DNA from: Cuniculiplasma sp052315315
GTDB lineage: Archaea > Thermoplasmatota > Thermoplasmata > Thermoplasmatales > Thermoplasmataceae
Direction: 5' to 3'
DNA length: 64,000 nucleotides
Assembly (NCBI GenBank): GCA_052315315.1
Contig: JBLSDE010000002.1
Span: 1 to 64,000 of the forward strand
Part shown: one piece after another, positions 52,974-61,067 of the stretch
Position numbering within the stretch: position 1 is the first letter of the stretch
Layout of the letters: every line of letters starts with the position of its first letter
The notes under the pieces: model-generated
What the model was told of the DNA's origin: nothing
Database searches by the model: none
The model's input: the letters and a program-made list of their open reading frames with translations, nothing else
Made by a program: the position numbers and the translations under genes

Positions 52974-53770
52974 TAGCACGTTTTTATATCAAATCAATCG
53001 TTCAAAATAAGAACCTGATATTTTGGGGAATTGTTTTTATGGCTTTCTGGTTGATTATGGGTGCATTTCTATTTGGTTATAAGCCCACTTCACATCTTTA
53101 TGATCTGGATTATACCTCCACCTGGTTCTCAATAATTGCACTCTATTCAATCAGCACCATCGGAACCACAGTGGCATACTCTCTTTACTATTCTAACGCA
53201 TCATTGAATTTTGCATTCAAATTTACAAAACTTTCCCTTAAACACTTTCTTATTTCAATACTTTCCGGTATTATCATAGCCTCAGTAATATTGGGGGCCA
53301 TAATACTTACCCTTTCTACCACTCTTTTCACCGCAAGATCAGGCAGGATAATATCACCTGTCTTCCCCTATTATGCCTTAATCATTTCGGCCCTAGGTGG
53401 AATTATAATGTTTGGCATATCAGGATCTTTGACTGTGGTTGTGAACAACTATTTCTCACTGAAAAATATCAATCTTCTTTCCCTACTTACAACGATTCTC
53501 TCATATATATTCGGTTTCTCACAGCTGAGTGCTCCGTTACCCAAATGGCTTGTCTATGGGAGCCCTTTTTCCGAGATCATTGATCTGTCTTACTACTCAT
53601 TCTCAGGATCAAGTCCACACCTTGTTCTTTCAAATCCAAGTTCCCCAATTCTGGACGTTTATTATCTTTCAGCTGGTTTAATAGTTTGGGCGTTATCACT
53701 TGCAGGGGTTTTCATATTTCTGATACCAAAGATAAGACCTGCCCCCATGGAGGAGGCGAGACAAATTTGA
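52970..53770 (+). CDS. ABC transporter permease (ABC-2 type)
   Basis: A 266-residue protein with six or seven hydrophobic helices and no signal peptide, built like ABC-2 exporter permeases. The helix group around LFSIL and the region KHFLISILSGIIIASVILGA form the core. The C-terminal helix (LSAGLIVWALSLAGVFIFLI) is followed by a basic tail. It overlaps the ATPase gene by 4 bases. The substrate is unknown. Confidence 0.78.
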   Translation: MIARFYIKSIVQNKNLIFWGIVFMAFWLIMGAFLFGYKPTSHLYDLDYTSTWFSIIALYSISTIGTTVAYSLYYSNASLNFAFKFTKLSLKHFLISILSGIIIASVILGAIILTLSTTLFTARSGRIISPVFPYYALIISALGGIIMFGISGSLTVVVNNYFSLKNINLLSLLTTILSYIFGFSQLSAPLPKWLVYGSPFSEIIDLSYYSFSGSSPHLVLSNPSSPILDVYYLSAGLIVWALSLAGVFIFLIPKIRPAPMEEARQI

Positions 53771-54447
53771 GTGAAGATAATATTGAAAACTTTCTTAGGG
53801 ATATTCAGATAAAATCCATATCCATGTTTCGGTATTCAATTAAAAGGTCTTATGGTATATACTATTCCATATGGGCCATAGCCATTTTTTACTTTATTTT
53901 TCTCTCTCCACTTTTATTTATAAATCTCCAAAACAGCGTTTTAGGAGATATCGTGGAAGCTCTTGGGTTTACAGTAGTTCTTCTTGCCGCAACTTATTTT
54001 ACATTCATTGCTTTTTCGAGGTCCTCGAGGTCTAAGGAACTGGAAAATATATTCCATATCAAGCGGATTAAATTATGGGCAAATTTTTATCGCTGGTTTA
54101 ATGTCATCTTCATATCGGCTTATTCAATAGCCATTATTTACCTGATAAATGCTATGCCAATTTTTTTATCTTACATTATATTTTATATGCTTTTACTAAT
54201 GATTTCCTTTTTTCTGCTTTTAACTCTTAAAGTTTCACTTGGAAGAATTCCCCTGGAAGGATATGTTGCATCCTTTAGTTACATGTTTAGCAGTCTGTCT
54301 TCAATCCTTATTTTTGCTTTGTTTCATCCTGCCGTATTTCCACTTATGGTAATTCAGATTCTGTGGGCACCAACGGAAATGGGGTGGATATTTGCAGGGA
54401 TGTATTCATTCTATACCGCACCGGTGGAGCTGAGACCTCATGAATGA
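53767..54447 (+). CDS. ABC transporter permease-like membrane protein
   Basis: A protein of about 226 residues with six hydrophobic helices after a charged cytoplasmic head (SEDNIENFLRDIQIKSISMF). I place the start at the TTG at 53767, which forms a TTGA overlap with the first permease's stop and has a GGAGG Shine-Dalgarno about 10 bases upstream. The open frame continues upstream without a good start. It is likely the second half of the exporter channel. Its end overlaps the regulator gene by 8 bases. Confidence 0.68.
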   Translation: MSEDNIENFLRDIQIKSISMFRYSIKRSYGIYYSIWAIAIFYFIFLSPLLFINLQNSVLGDIVEALGFTVVLLAATYFTFIAFSRSSRSKELENIFHIKRIKLWANFYRWFNVIFISAYSIAIIYLINAMPIFLSYIIFYMLLLMISFFLLLTLKVSLGRIPLEGYVASFSYMFSSLSSILIFALFHPAVFPLMVIQILWAPTEMGWIFAGMYSFYTAPVELRPHE

Positions 54448-54787
54448 GAGGATTGAAAAAGAAGACCGGGAAATAATTCTTGAAAGATTATCTTCTCAGC
54501 TGGGTGAACCTGTGTTGAGATCATCTCAGAGACTCTTAATTTTAATTATGTTGAAGGTTAATGGAAGAATGAGATTTTATGAACTTCAAACTACACTTGG
54601 AATTGGTAAAGGAAGTCTTAGCAACCACCTGGACAAACTGGCAGATAAAGATTTGATTAACATAAAAGATATCCTCACATTAACAGGCCCAGGAAAGTCT
54701 ATTGAACTGACGGATAAAGGAAAGGAAATTGTGGAGGAATATTCCCGCTTAATGTCCCTTATTTTCCCAGATAAACAAATCGAATGA
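54440..54787 (+). CDS. Winged-helix regulator of the ABC exporter operon
   Basis: A 115-residue protein with a winged helix-turn-helix (about 25-100): RSSQRLLILIMLKVNGRMRF, recognition region ELQTTLGIGKGSLSNHLDKL, then a wing (INIKDILTLTGPGKSIELTD). This resembles the archaeal ArsR/MarR-like DNA-binding proteins that control exporters. It overlaps the last permease gene by 8 bases, so it is cotranscribed and probably represses its own operon. Confidence 0.8.
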   Translation: MNERIEKEDREIILERLSSQLGEPVLRSSQRLLILIMLKVNGRMRFYELQTTLGIGKGSLSNHLDKLADKDLINIKDILTLTGPGKSIELTDKGKEIVEEYSRLMSLIFPDKQIE

Positions 54788-55030
54788 TATTGTGAAGATT
54801 TCTTCTATATAAAATTTCTTTGGTTATAGGACATTTAAAGATCAAAAAAAATTGAATTTTTCGATAGATCATTTCATTGAGGTTTTCTATTTTCTACCTT
54901 ATTCTGTAAATTTTCTGCATAACTTTCTGATTACCCCTGAAGATCAAACTATTTTTGATTGTTTATTTTGACTGTTTATTCTCTTAATTATCCCTTTTTA
55001 TCACTATTTCCAATGAAATTTCTTAAATGA

Positions 55031-55396
55031 AGGAGATCTCTCCATGCTGTCCATGTCAGGTTGGTAATAGACCCATGCACTGAAATCAGCATCGCCTATC
55101 CCATTATTTCTATAATGTTTATGTATTATATATTCGGCAATCTAATAAGAGCAATATATGGATTATTGAGCATTATAAGCCCTGGATTTTCGGAGAATGC
55201 CAGTACAGTTAATACAGTGTCCATGATAGATCCTTTCAGGGTTTTCAGTTTATACGTGAGTTCCAAATTTCCTCCGCGCGAGGGTGCACTTATCGTCATT
55301 TCCATATTTTCATTTACTCAGGCTATTCTTTATATACTTCCATGGGCTGTTCTTCCACTTGTCATAGGTTTGATTTTGTGGCGCAGGAGATTCTGA
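55031..55396 (+). pseudogene. C-terminal fragment of a membrane (ABC-2 permease-like) protein
   Basis: The frame is open from just after a stop at 55028 to the stop at 55396. It contains no ATG at its head, only a TTG at 55061. It encodes about four hydrophobic helices. The last (LYILPWAVLPLVIGLILWRR) ends in RRRF, the usual terminus of ABC-2 permeases, and SMIDPFRVFSLY recalls their pre-terminal DP-F loop. This looks like the 3' remnant of a second exporter permease gene. A functional small protein from the TTG is possible. Confidence 0.5.
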
Positions 55397-55706
55397 ATGT
55401 GCAGGATAAAATCTTATGTTAGAATTTAGGGGCAAGGTGGTGACGCTTCCTTTATACCTCTGAAAGTTTTTCTTTTTTTATATAAGCTAAATTAATTTTT
55501 TTAACTGATTGTTCAATTCCTTGAAACATCGCAAAACTTCTTCGATGAAAGAAAGGTAGTTAAGTTTTTTCTTTATAAATGGAGATGACTGAAGGGAGAT
55601 CAGTTGTGATAGCACAGTATTCAGGTCACAAAATTTTTCCAACTAAAAACTATTACGTTTGTAGAGAAAAATTTAATAACTTTAAAAAGCATTTATAAAG
55701 GATAGA
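55397..55706 (+). other. Gap upstream of ESCRT-III-like gene
   Basis: No gene is supported. There is a TATA-like CTTTATAAATG near 55570 with no clear downstream frame longer than 30 codons. A second, TAACTTTAAAAAG (55677-55689), lies about 22 bases before the ATG of the next gene. The rest is AT-rich and featureless. Confidence 0.45.
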
Positions 55707-56315
55707 ATGGCCCTAAATTTAAGAAAAAGTGAGGAAGATAAGAGATTCGAAACAAGAAGCAAGATCCGAAACTATAAGTCGGAGGTTGACAGAGATATCA
55801 AGAGGCAGCAGCAGCTGCTTGCACAGTCGATAGCAAATGTGAAGAAGGCAGCAGCGATCAAGGACAGGAAGGGAATGATGAATGCTGCCCAGAATGCGAC
55901 AAGAATAAAGAGTGCCATAGATTATCTTAAGAGTTTTTCCCTGTATCTTGACAATCTTGAGACAACTTTCGAGTTTGTTTATAATGAGAGGAGGATGAAT
56001 AAGACTCTCACGAATGTACAATCCGATCTGGGAAAGAGGATGCTTACTGATCAGCAGGCGAGGCAGATAGAATCCAACATAATGGCCATAAACCAGAAGA
56101 CCGAGGATCTGGAGAGGAGGCTTGAAGACCAGTTTTCCAGCCTTGACGAATCTCTCAATGAATTTGCCAAAAGGGGAGGAGAAGATGCCGAGGATATAAT
56201 AAAAAGCATAACTGGAGAGAGTTTATCATCCAGCTCACAGGAGGATAGTTCAGGTCAGAAGGAAGTGGACGAACTCATTAAAAAAATTTTAGGGGAAGGA
56301 GAGAAGGGCACATAA
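55707..56315 (+). CDS. Snf7/ESCRT-III-like (CdvB-like) protein with MIM-like tail
   Basis: A 202-residue protein and the best ESCRT-III match in the window. A basic start (MALNLRKSEEDKRF) is followed by helix 1 (TRSKIRNYKSEVDRDIKRQQ). Helix 2 has SIANVKKAAAIKDRKGMMNA and ATRIKSAIDYLKSFSLYLDN, the K-x-A-x-x-G-x-x-x-x-A pattern of Vps2/CHMP2 proteins. A middle helix holds VQSDLGKRMLTDQQ, and an acidic region SSLDESLNEFAKRGGEDAED. The C-terminal motif EVDELIKKILGEG resembles a MIT-interacting motif (MIM1). The ATG follows its own TATA box, so it is transcribed alone, convergent with the GTPase operon two bases away. Confidence 0.72.
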   Translation: MALNLRKSEEDKRFETRSKIRNYKSEVDRDIKRQQQLLAQSIANVKKAAAIKDRKGMMNAAQNATRIKSAIDYLKSFSLYLDNLETTFEFVYNERRMNKTLTNVQSDLGKRMLTDQQARQIESNIMAINQKTEDLERRLEDQFSSLDESLNEFAKRGGEDAEDIIKSITGESLSSSSQEDSSGQKEVDELIKKILGEGEKGT

Positions 56316-56317
56316 AT

Positions 56318-57748
56318 TTACTCAATTCTTCTCTTCACATTTCTTACAAGCTCTATGGCATTATCCATTTCTGATTTGCTCACCTTCTCTACACCTCTTA
56401 AGGAAATGGTTATGGAAAGAGCAGAAATTTTATCATTTAGGGATTTATCATTTGGGACATATCTCTTCAGTTCCTCCAGTGCATTAACAACCTTTGAAGT
56501 TTTTCCAGATTCGATCTCTGATATTAGGGTATCTAAGGCTGAAGATCCGGTTTTTTCTGAAGTTCCTCTTCCAGTTTTCACATTTTCATTTTTTTGCTTT
56601 TTTGTTTCCTCGGAAACGTTCTGCTTAGGTATTTCCTCCTCAACTACAACTTCGACAGGTATGGAACCACTCCATCCGTTTGACGTTGTGCAATTTATAT
56701 ACCCCTTCAAATGGCCAGTTCTCTCAGGAATTAGACCAGTTTCAATTATCCTCATTTCACCTGCTTTAAGCAGATCGAAGGTCATTGTTGTTTCACCAAT
56801 GACGTCGAAGGAACCCTTCAGGTTTGTCAGATCCATTACAAGTCCTGGAAGGTCAACAATGGGTACTATTTCAACCACCAGAGAAGCACCTTTTCCACTT
56901 GTAAGATCTCCGCGAATGCTTCTCCTGATACTTTTTGTTATATACAGACTCTGATCCTTTTTGGAGTTAATTATTTCATACATAGAGTCAGTTACTATAT
57001 CATTAATCCTTGCTTTTGCACCATTGTGAGGAAACTTAATCATATAATCGGGTATTGAAAGAATACCAAAATCCGCCATGGAATGATCTGTCTGAAGATT
57101 CACAAGTGCATCTATGGATTCCAGGTCCTTTACCTTGGCGCTAGTCATGGCAATTATTGCCCTCACATCTGGATCACTGTTCTTCAATCCCTCCAATATT
57201 TCTGGCCTGTTTTCGATATATACGCTTTCCTTGTAGGATGAAGCATAGAAAATAAACTTGGCAGCATTTCTGCGCACCTCAATATTTTCATCGGAAAGAA
57301 AACTAATGGCTGTGAATATAAAGGGTGCCATGGATTCACGGAATCCATCCACAGAATAATCTGCAAGATCCTTGATTCCCTTGAGGGTATCTTCCCTATT
57401 ACCAGATTCTAGTAATCTTGCAATCTCTTCTATTCTCAGGTCCCGATTCATATTCTTTGCTTCAGCTTCAAATTTGGATTTGTACGCCTCAAAAAACTCC
57501 TTGCTCTTCGCAGAAAGGTTTCCCATTGAAAGTATGCCACGTAAAATAATCATGGAATTTTCCAGTCCCGTCTTCCTGTTGTCGATGTTTGCAAGTGTGT
57601 TTTCACATATGGGTATGAGATATTTTATCGAATTTTTGGTTATTGTGGAGACGTCTCTTTTCTTCAGCATTCTTTTTAACTCTTTTAGTGCAAATTCGCA
57701 AACTGTCTCAATATCATTATTTTTAGACTCATTTTTCATTTGTATCAC
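56318..57748 (-). CDS. HEAT/armadillo-repeat protein with beta-sandwich domain
   Basis: A 476-residue protein. The N-terminal half is a stack of helical pairs (about 10-230), with AISFLSDENIEVRRNAAKFI and EILEGLKNSDPDVRAIIAMT giving HEAT-type D-x-x-V-R patterns. A beta-rich domain (about 270-370) has ASLVVEIVPIVDLPGLVMDL and GYINCTTSNGWSGSIPVEVV, like the appendage of adaptor proteins or an Ig-like fold. A charged linker and a helical end follow. HEAT scaffold plus beta appendage recalls coat and adaptor proteins, a loose analogy. The GTG start overlaps the previous gene by 4 bases; an ATG lies at 57739. Confidence 0.62.
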   Translation of the reverse strand: MIQMKNESKNNDIETVCEFALKELKRMLKKRDVSTITKNSIKYLIPICENTLANIDNRKTGLENSMIILRGILSMGNLSAKSKEFFEAYKSKFEAEAKNMNRDLRIEEIARLLESGNREDTLKGIKDLADYSVDGFRESMAPFIFTAISFLSDENIEVRRNAAKFIFYASSYKESVYIENRPEILEGLKNSDPDVRAIIAMTSAKVKDLESIDALVNLQTDHSMADFGILSIPDYMIKFPHNGAKARINDIVTDSMYEIINSKKDQSLYITKSIRRSIRGDLTSGKGASLVVEIVPIVDLPGLVMDLTNLKGSFDVIGETTMTFDLLKAGEMRIIETGLIPERTGHLKGYINCTTSNGWSGSIPVEVVVEEEIPKQNVSEETKKQKNENVKTGRGTSEKTGSSALDTLISEIESGKTSKVVNALEELKRYVPNDKSLNDKISALSITISLRGVEKVSKSEMDNAIELVRNVKRRIE

Positions 57749-59472
57749 TCTTTCTTTCTCCCAAAGAAACCTCTCCTTTGCTTTTTCTCCTCATCCATAT
57801 CGTTATTCTTTGAATTGCGATTTGATCCGGATATCATTTCAAGTCTTTGTATATATTGATCCGCCTCCTTAATTGATGATTTTGAAAGGTCTGAAATCAG
57901 TGTTTTACAAAGTGAGCTAACATCCTCAGATCTCATATTGGTATGATATTTTTCAAGAATCTCTATAAATTTCTCCAGAGTTGAGGGATTTCGCTTTAAT
58001 GTCTCTTCAATGACTTTCATATACAGTGAAAACATTTGCTTTGAAGAATTTTTAACACTAGCCATTAAATTGAGTGCCTGGTCAAGTTCTTCAAGTGTCA
58101 GTCTTTCTTTCATTCTAATTCTGTACCATTCTTCGAAGGTTTCGGGAATGAGTGAGAACACATATGAAACATTTGTAAGTTTATTTTCTGGTTTTGATGC
58201 TTCATTTGTGATTGTTCCGTTCATGATATCACTTTTGTACATACCTGGTTCTTTTAAGTATAAGGACACGAATTTTTCAACATCAGCGGGATTTGGAGCA
58301 TATCTCAGCACAATGGAAACTATTTCTCTTAACTTCATGGCCATATCTGATGTCTCTTTTGAGTTCTTAAAGGAATCAAAATAAAGTTCCATGAGGTTAG
58401 GTATTTTGTCAGGGTGTTCCTTCATGAGTTCCATAATTCTTTCCAGATATTTATCCCTCGGAAGAATCATTCGATTCTCCATTGCATTGAATATTGCGGT
58501 TATTCCAGAATCCAGATCCATCTCACCAGAGATGAGGAAATCAAAATAAGTCTCTGCAAGCATTTTGAGGTACTCTTCAAACATTGTTTCCATTGTGTTA
58601 TACTGATTAATTGCATCGATTCTCGAATACATGGATTCAAGTATTTCCTTTCCATATCTCTCCAGAAGTATGGCGAATTGCCATAGTATGCTGTTATCGT
58701 TTCTCACAACCTCGAGATTTTCCCAGTATCCACCCCTTGAAATCATCAGAATATTCTTTGAATTATCCATATTTATTACATATGTCTCTGGAGGGATTCT
58801 GGCATTGAGTCCAGTACCTCCAATGTCCACAAATTCATCTGCGATGAAGTCGTAAATGAAGGTTGAATATGTAAAAGAAATGGCTCCCGGAAATAAATTT
58901 TCCAGATTTATTATTACACTGAAGAGATCATCGGTTTTTCCCTTCTTCAAAACAAGTTTCTTTTTTCCAGAGTACATTGATAATAGTAGTGGAAATATCA
59001 TTTCCTTAGTTGTACCCTCCGGAAACTGTTTTTTTCCATCATTTTCAACATCGATAGTTATTTCAGGCAACGTCAAAAAATCATTACCCACCTTCAGTTT
59101 CAAAAGATCATTTACTGAGTTTATACCCTTGAGATGCTGTTCATCCACAAGATCAAAGTTCTTACCCAGATTTTTTAGATTCTCAAAATCCATTATTATG
59201 AAGTGAGAAAGTAAAGCGCCTTCTCTTCCATATGTGTCCTTACCTATGTTTTTTATGTAATTAAATGCAAATTTTCCATCAGGAAGGTTAAAAAAACGTC
59301 TGCATTCTTTGAATGTTGTATTATCCAGGGATGCTGGTAAACTATGATTTTCCAAAAATTGTAAATCTATATCATCTACATATGCACTCTTGGTAACAAG
59401 CTGATGCCCTTTCTTGGAACCTTTTTCCACCCACCCGTAAATTGCCTGAGAACCCTTTACTAAAGAGCTCAA
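57745..59472 (-). CDS. GAP1-N-like GTPase-associated protein
   Basis: A protein of about 575 residues. The first 150 residues have the pattern of the GTPase-associated protein 1 N-terminal domain: SQAIYGWVEKGSKKGHQLVT, FFNLPDGKFAFNYIKN and the conserved GR-x-G-H segment DTYGREGALLSHFIIMDF. The remaining 400 residues are mostly helical with no known motif, ending in a basic tail (MDEEKKQRRGFFGRKKE). GAP1 proteins, as I recall the family, sit beside double-GTPases in predicted bacterial conflict systems. The TTG at 59472 forms a TTGA overlap with the GTPase gene. A GTG at 59496 would extend it by eight codons. Confidence 0.6.
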   Translation of the reverse strand: MSSLVKGSQAIYGWVEKGSKKGHQLVTKSAYVDDIDLQFLENHSLPASLDNTTFKECRRFFNLPDGKFAFNYIKNIGKDTYGREGALLSHFIIMDFENLKNLGKNFDLVDEQHLKGINSVNDLLKLKVGNDFLTLPEITIDVENDGKKQFPEGTTKEMIFPLLLSMYSGKKKLVLKKGKTDDLFSVIINLENLFPGAISFTYSTFIYDFIADEFVDIGGTGLNARIPPETYVINMDNSKNILMISRGGYWENLEVVRNDNSILWQFAILLERYGKEILESMYSRIDAINQYNTMETMFEEYLKMLAETYFDFLISGEMDLDSGITAIFNAMENRMILPRDKYLERIMELMKEHPDKIPNLMELYFDSFKNSKETSDMAMKLREIVSIVLRYAPNPADVEKFVSLYLKEPGMYKSDIMNGTITNEASKPENKLTNVSYVFSLIPETFEEWYRIRMKERLTLEELDQALNLMASVKNSSKQMFSLYMKVIEETLKRNPSTLEKFIEILEKYHTNMRSEDVSSLCKTLISDLSKSSIKEADQYIQRLEMISGSNRNSKNNDMDEEKKQRRGFFGRKKE

Positions 59473-61055
59473 ATTCCGCCCACCTCCGCAATCCACTGTG
59501 CCACGTAGAGGAAGCCCTCATTGAATTCAGGATCAAATTTGATATCAAGTCTTCCACCAACATCAACATCAAGCTTGGGTACAATAGTACCGTCATTATC
59601 CCTTTCAGTCTTAATATATATTTTGAATGCCGATGGATTTTTAATGTATTTCTTTACATAGGCGTTTGTATTTTTAAGTACCTCCAGTAATTGGATTGGG
59701 CTGTAATTGATTACAGCGCTTGGTAAGGTATCGGTCTTTGTAAATACAAATGCGATCCTTGGTGTATTTCTTTCGATCCTTGAGGTTATTATGGAATGAA
59801 GTATTCTCATATATTCGAGGTCCTTTGTAGCCCACTCTCTGAATGTGGAGCAATCTATCATTATTAAATAGGCCCTCGAACGAAGAAGATACTCGAATCT
59901 TGTATTCATCAGTTGAGATCTTACGTTTTCCTTTCCACCCTGTAAGGTATTGAACCTTTCTCCTGCGATATCATTTACACGAAGATAGGTTGTGTTTGTT
60001 CCGAAACGTTTTTTTCTCGTAAAGTTGAAGACAACTTCCCCAACCTTATCCATTGCGGTGAGTTCTGGAAATTTATGTTCCGCTATTATCCTCCTTAAGT
60101 ACTCCTCCATTAATTCTATACCTGGATTTACCTCTATTGTGAGATTGGTCTTTGCCTCAATGTCTGGAAGGAAATGGAAAAAATACGCTAAAAATGTAGT
60201 TTTTCCAGAGGCAGGAGGACCTACCATTGCTATAAGTTCCCTTGGATCAATTCTCTTATCTACACTTGTCTTCTGTTTCACATTACTTTCCATATCTAAA
60301 TCACCTATGTTCGTCTGAGGGGGTGGACTGGGGTCAGGTTGAACAGGTTTTGGTGTCTCGGCTACAATCGTCTGAGATTTGCCGGAAACCTTTCCACCCG
60401 ATTTTATAAAATCTATTCTCGCGTTTTTCGTGGCAGATCCCGAAACAATATACATTATGCCGATAATAAATGGGATGGCCAGTAAATCTAAATAATTTCC
60501 AATGCTGAATTGAAATATCTGGAATATTATGCCAAGGAAAAGAGCACCTGCCCCAAGATCCCTTGAGGAGATGGTTATTAAAGTGAGAATTGCGGCCGCT
60601 ATGTAAATTGGATACCACAGATGAATTATGTATATTAATTCTGCATTCCCCACATTCCCCGGAACCAAACTTCCATTGAAGTTGGGGTTAAGACCAATAA
60701 GTGGAATTTCAAAAATCATCCCCAAACCGGTTAAAAAACCTATTAGAGAATACATCCTAGGGGCACCTGAAAGTGTCCTGTGTAGATGGCCTCCTGCCTG
60801 CCCTATTTTTCTTGAAGAGGATGCAGAAGCCCACATAAAGATAAATCCAAGATAGGGTATGAGAGATAGAATTATCCACACTCCCGTATGTGTAAGACCC
60901 TGCTTAGCCCTGTTATAATAGATATCTGGTGATGTGATAATTGCTCTGTTAGCTTTCGAAATTATTTTATATCTTGATAGGTACCAAATAATCATAACAA
61001 GGATAGCAAGGATCGTCATGACCTCCTGAAGCTGACTATATGAAGACATTTTCAC
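59469..61055 (-). CDS. Membrane-anchored P-loop GTPase (double-GTPase-like)
   Basis: A 528-residue protein. About six hydrophobic helices fill residues 8-208. A proline-rich linker (about 230-250) and a soluble G domain follow, with P-loop MVGPPASGKTTFLAYFFHFL (about 274), switch VNDIAGERFNTLQGG (a DxxG-type motif), LIMIDCSTFREW and base motif FVFTKTDTL (TKxD). It fits the DO-GTPase-like proteins partnered with GAP1. No catalytic Gln is obvious after DIAGE. The G domain should face the cytoplasm, attached to the membrane. The start ATG lies 12 bases after the preceding gene in the operon. Confidence 0.75.
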   Translation of the reverse strand: MKMSSYSQLQEVMTILAILVMIIWYLSRYKIISKANRAIITSPDIYYNRAKQGLTHTGVWIILSLIPYLGFIFMWASASSSRKIGQAGGHLHRTLSGAPRMYSLIGFLTGLGMIFEIPLIGLNPNFNGSLVPGNVGNAELIYIIHLWYPIYIAAAILTLITISSRDLGAGALFLGIIFQIFQFSIGNYLDLLAIPFIIGIMYIVSGSATKNARIDFIKSGGKVSGKSQTIVAETPKPVQPDPSPPPQTNIGDLDMESNVKQKTSVDKRIDPRELIAMVGPPASGKTTFLAYFFHFLPDIEAKTNLTIEVNPGIELMEEYLRRIIAEHKFPELTAMDKVGEVVFNFTRKKRFGTNTTYLRVNDIAGERFNTLQGGKENVRSQLMNTRFEYLLRSRAYLIMIDCSTFREWATKDLEYMRILHSIITSRIERNTPRIAFVFTKTDTLPSAVINYSPIQLLEVLKNTNAYVKKYIKNPSAFKIYIKTERDNDGTIVPKLDVDVGGRLDIKFDPEFNEGFLYVAQWIAEVGGI

Positions 61056-61067
61056 ACCATCATGAGG

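Noticed and set aside
54950..54985. Short tandem repeat of GTTTATT type
   Set aside because: Two imperfect copies only, in AT-rich DNA. Not distinguishable from chance.
55570..55640. Possible box C/D guide RNA or short frame after a TATA-like CTTTATAAATG
   Set aside because: The C- and D-like boxes are imperfect and badly spaced, and the frame is only about 30 codons.
56355..56954. Long plus-strand frame (199 codons) inside the HEAT-protein gene
   Set aside because: Antisense to a gene with clear coupling to its operon. The Ser/Phe-rich composition shows no domain.
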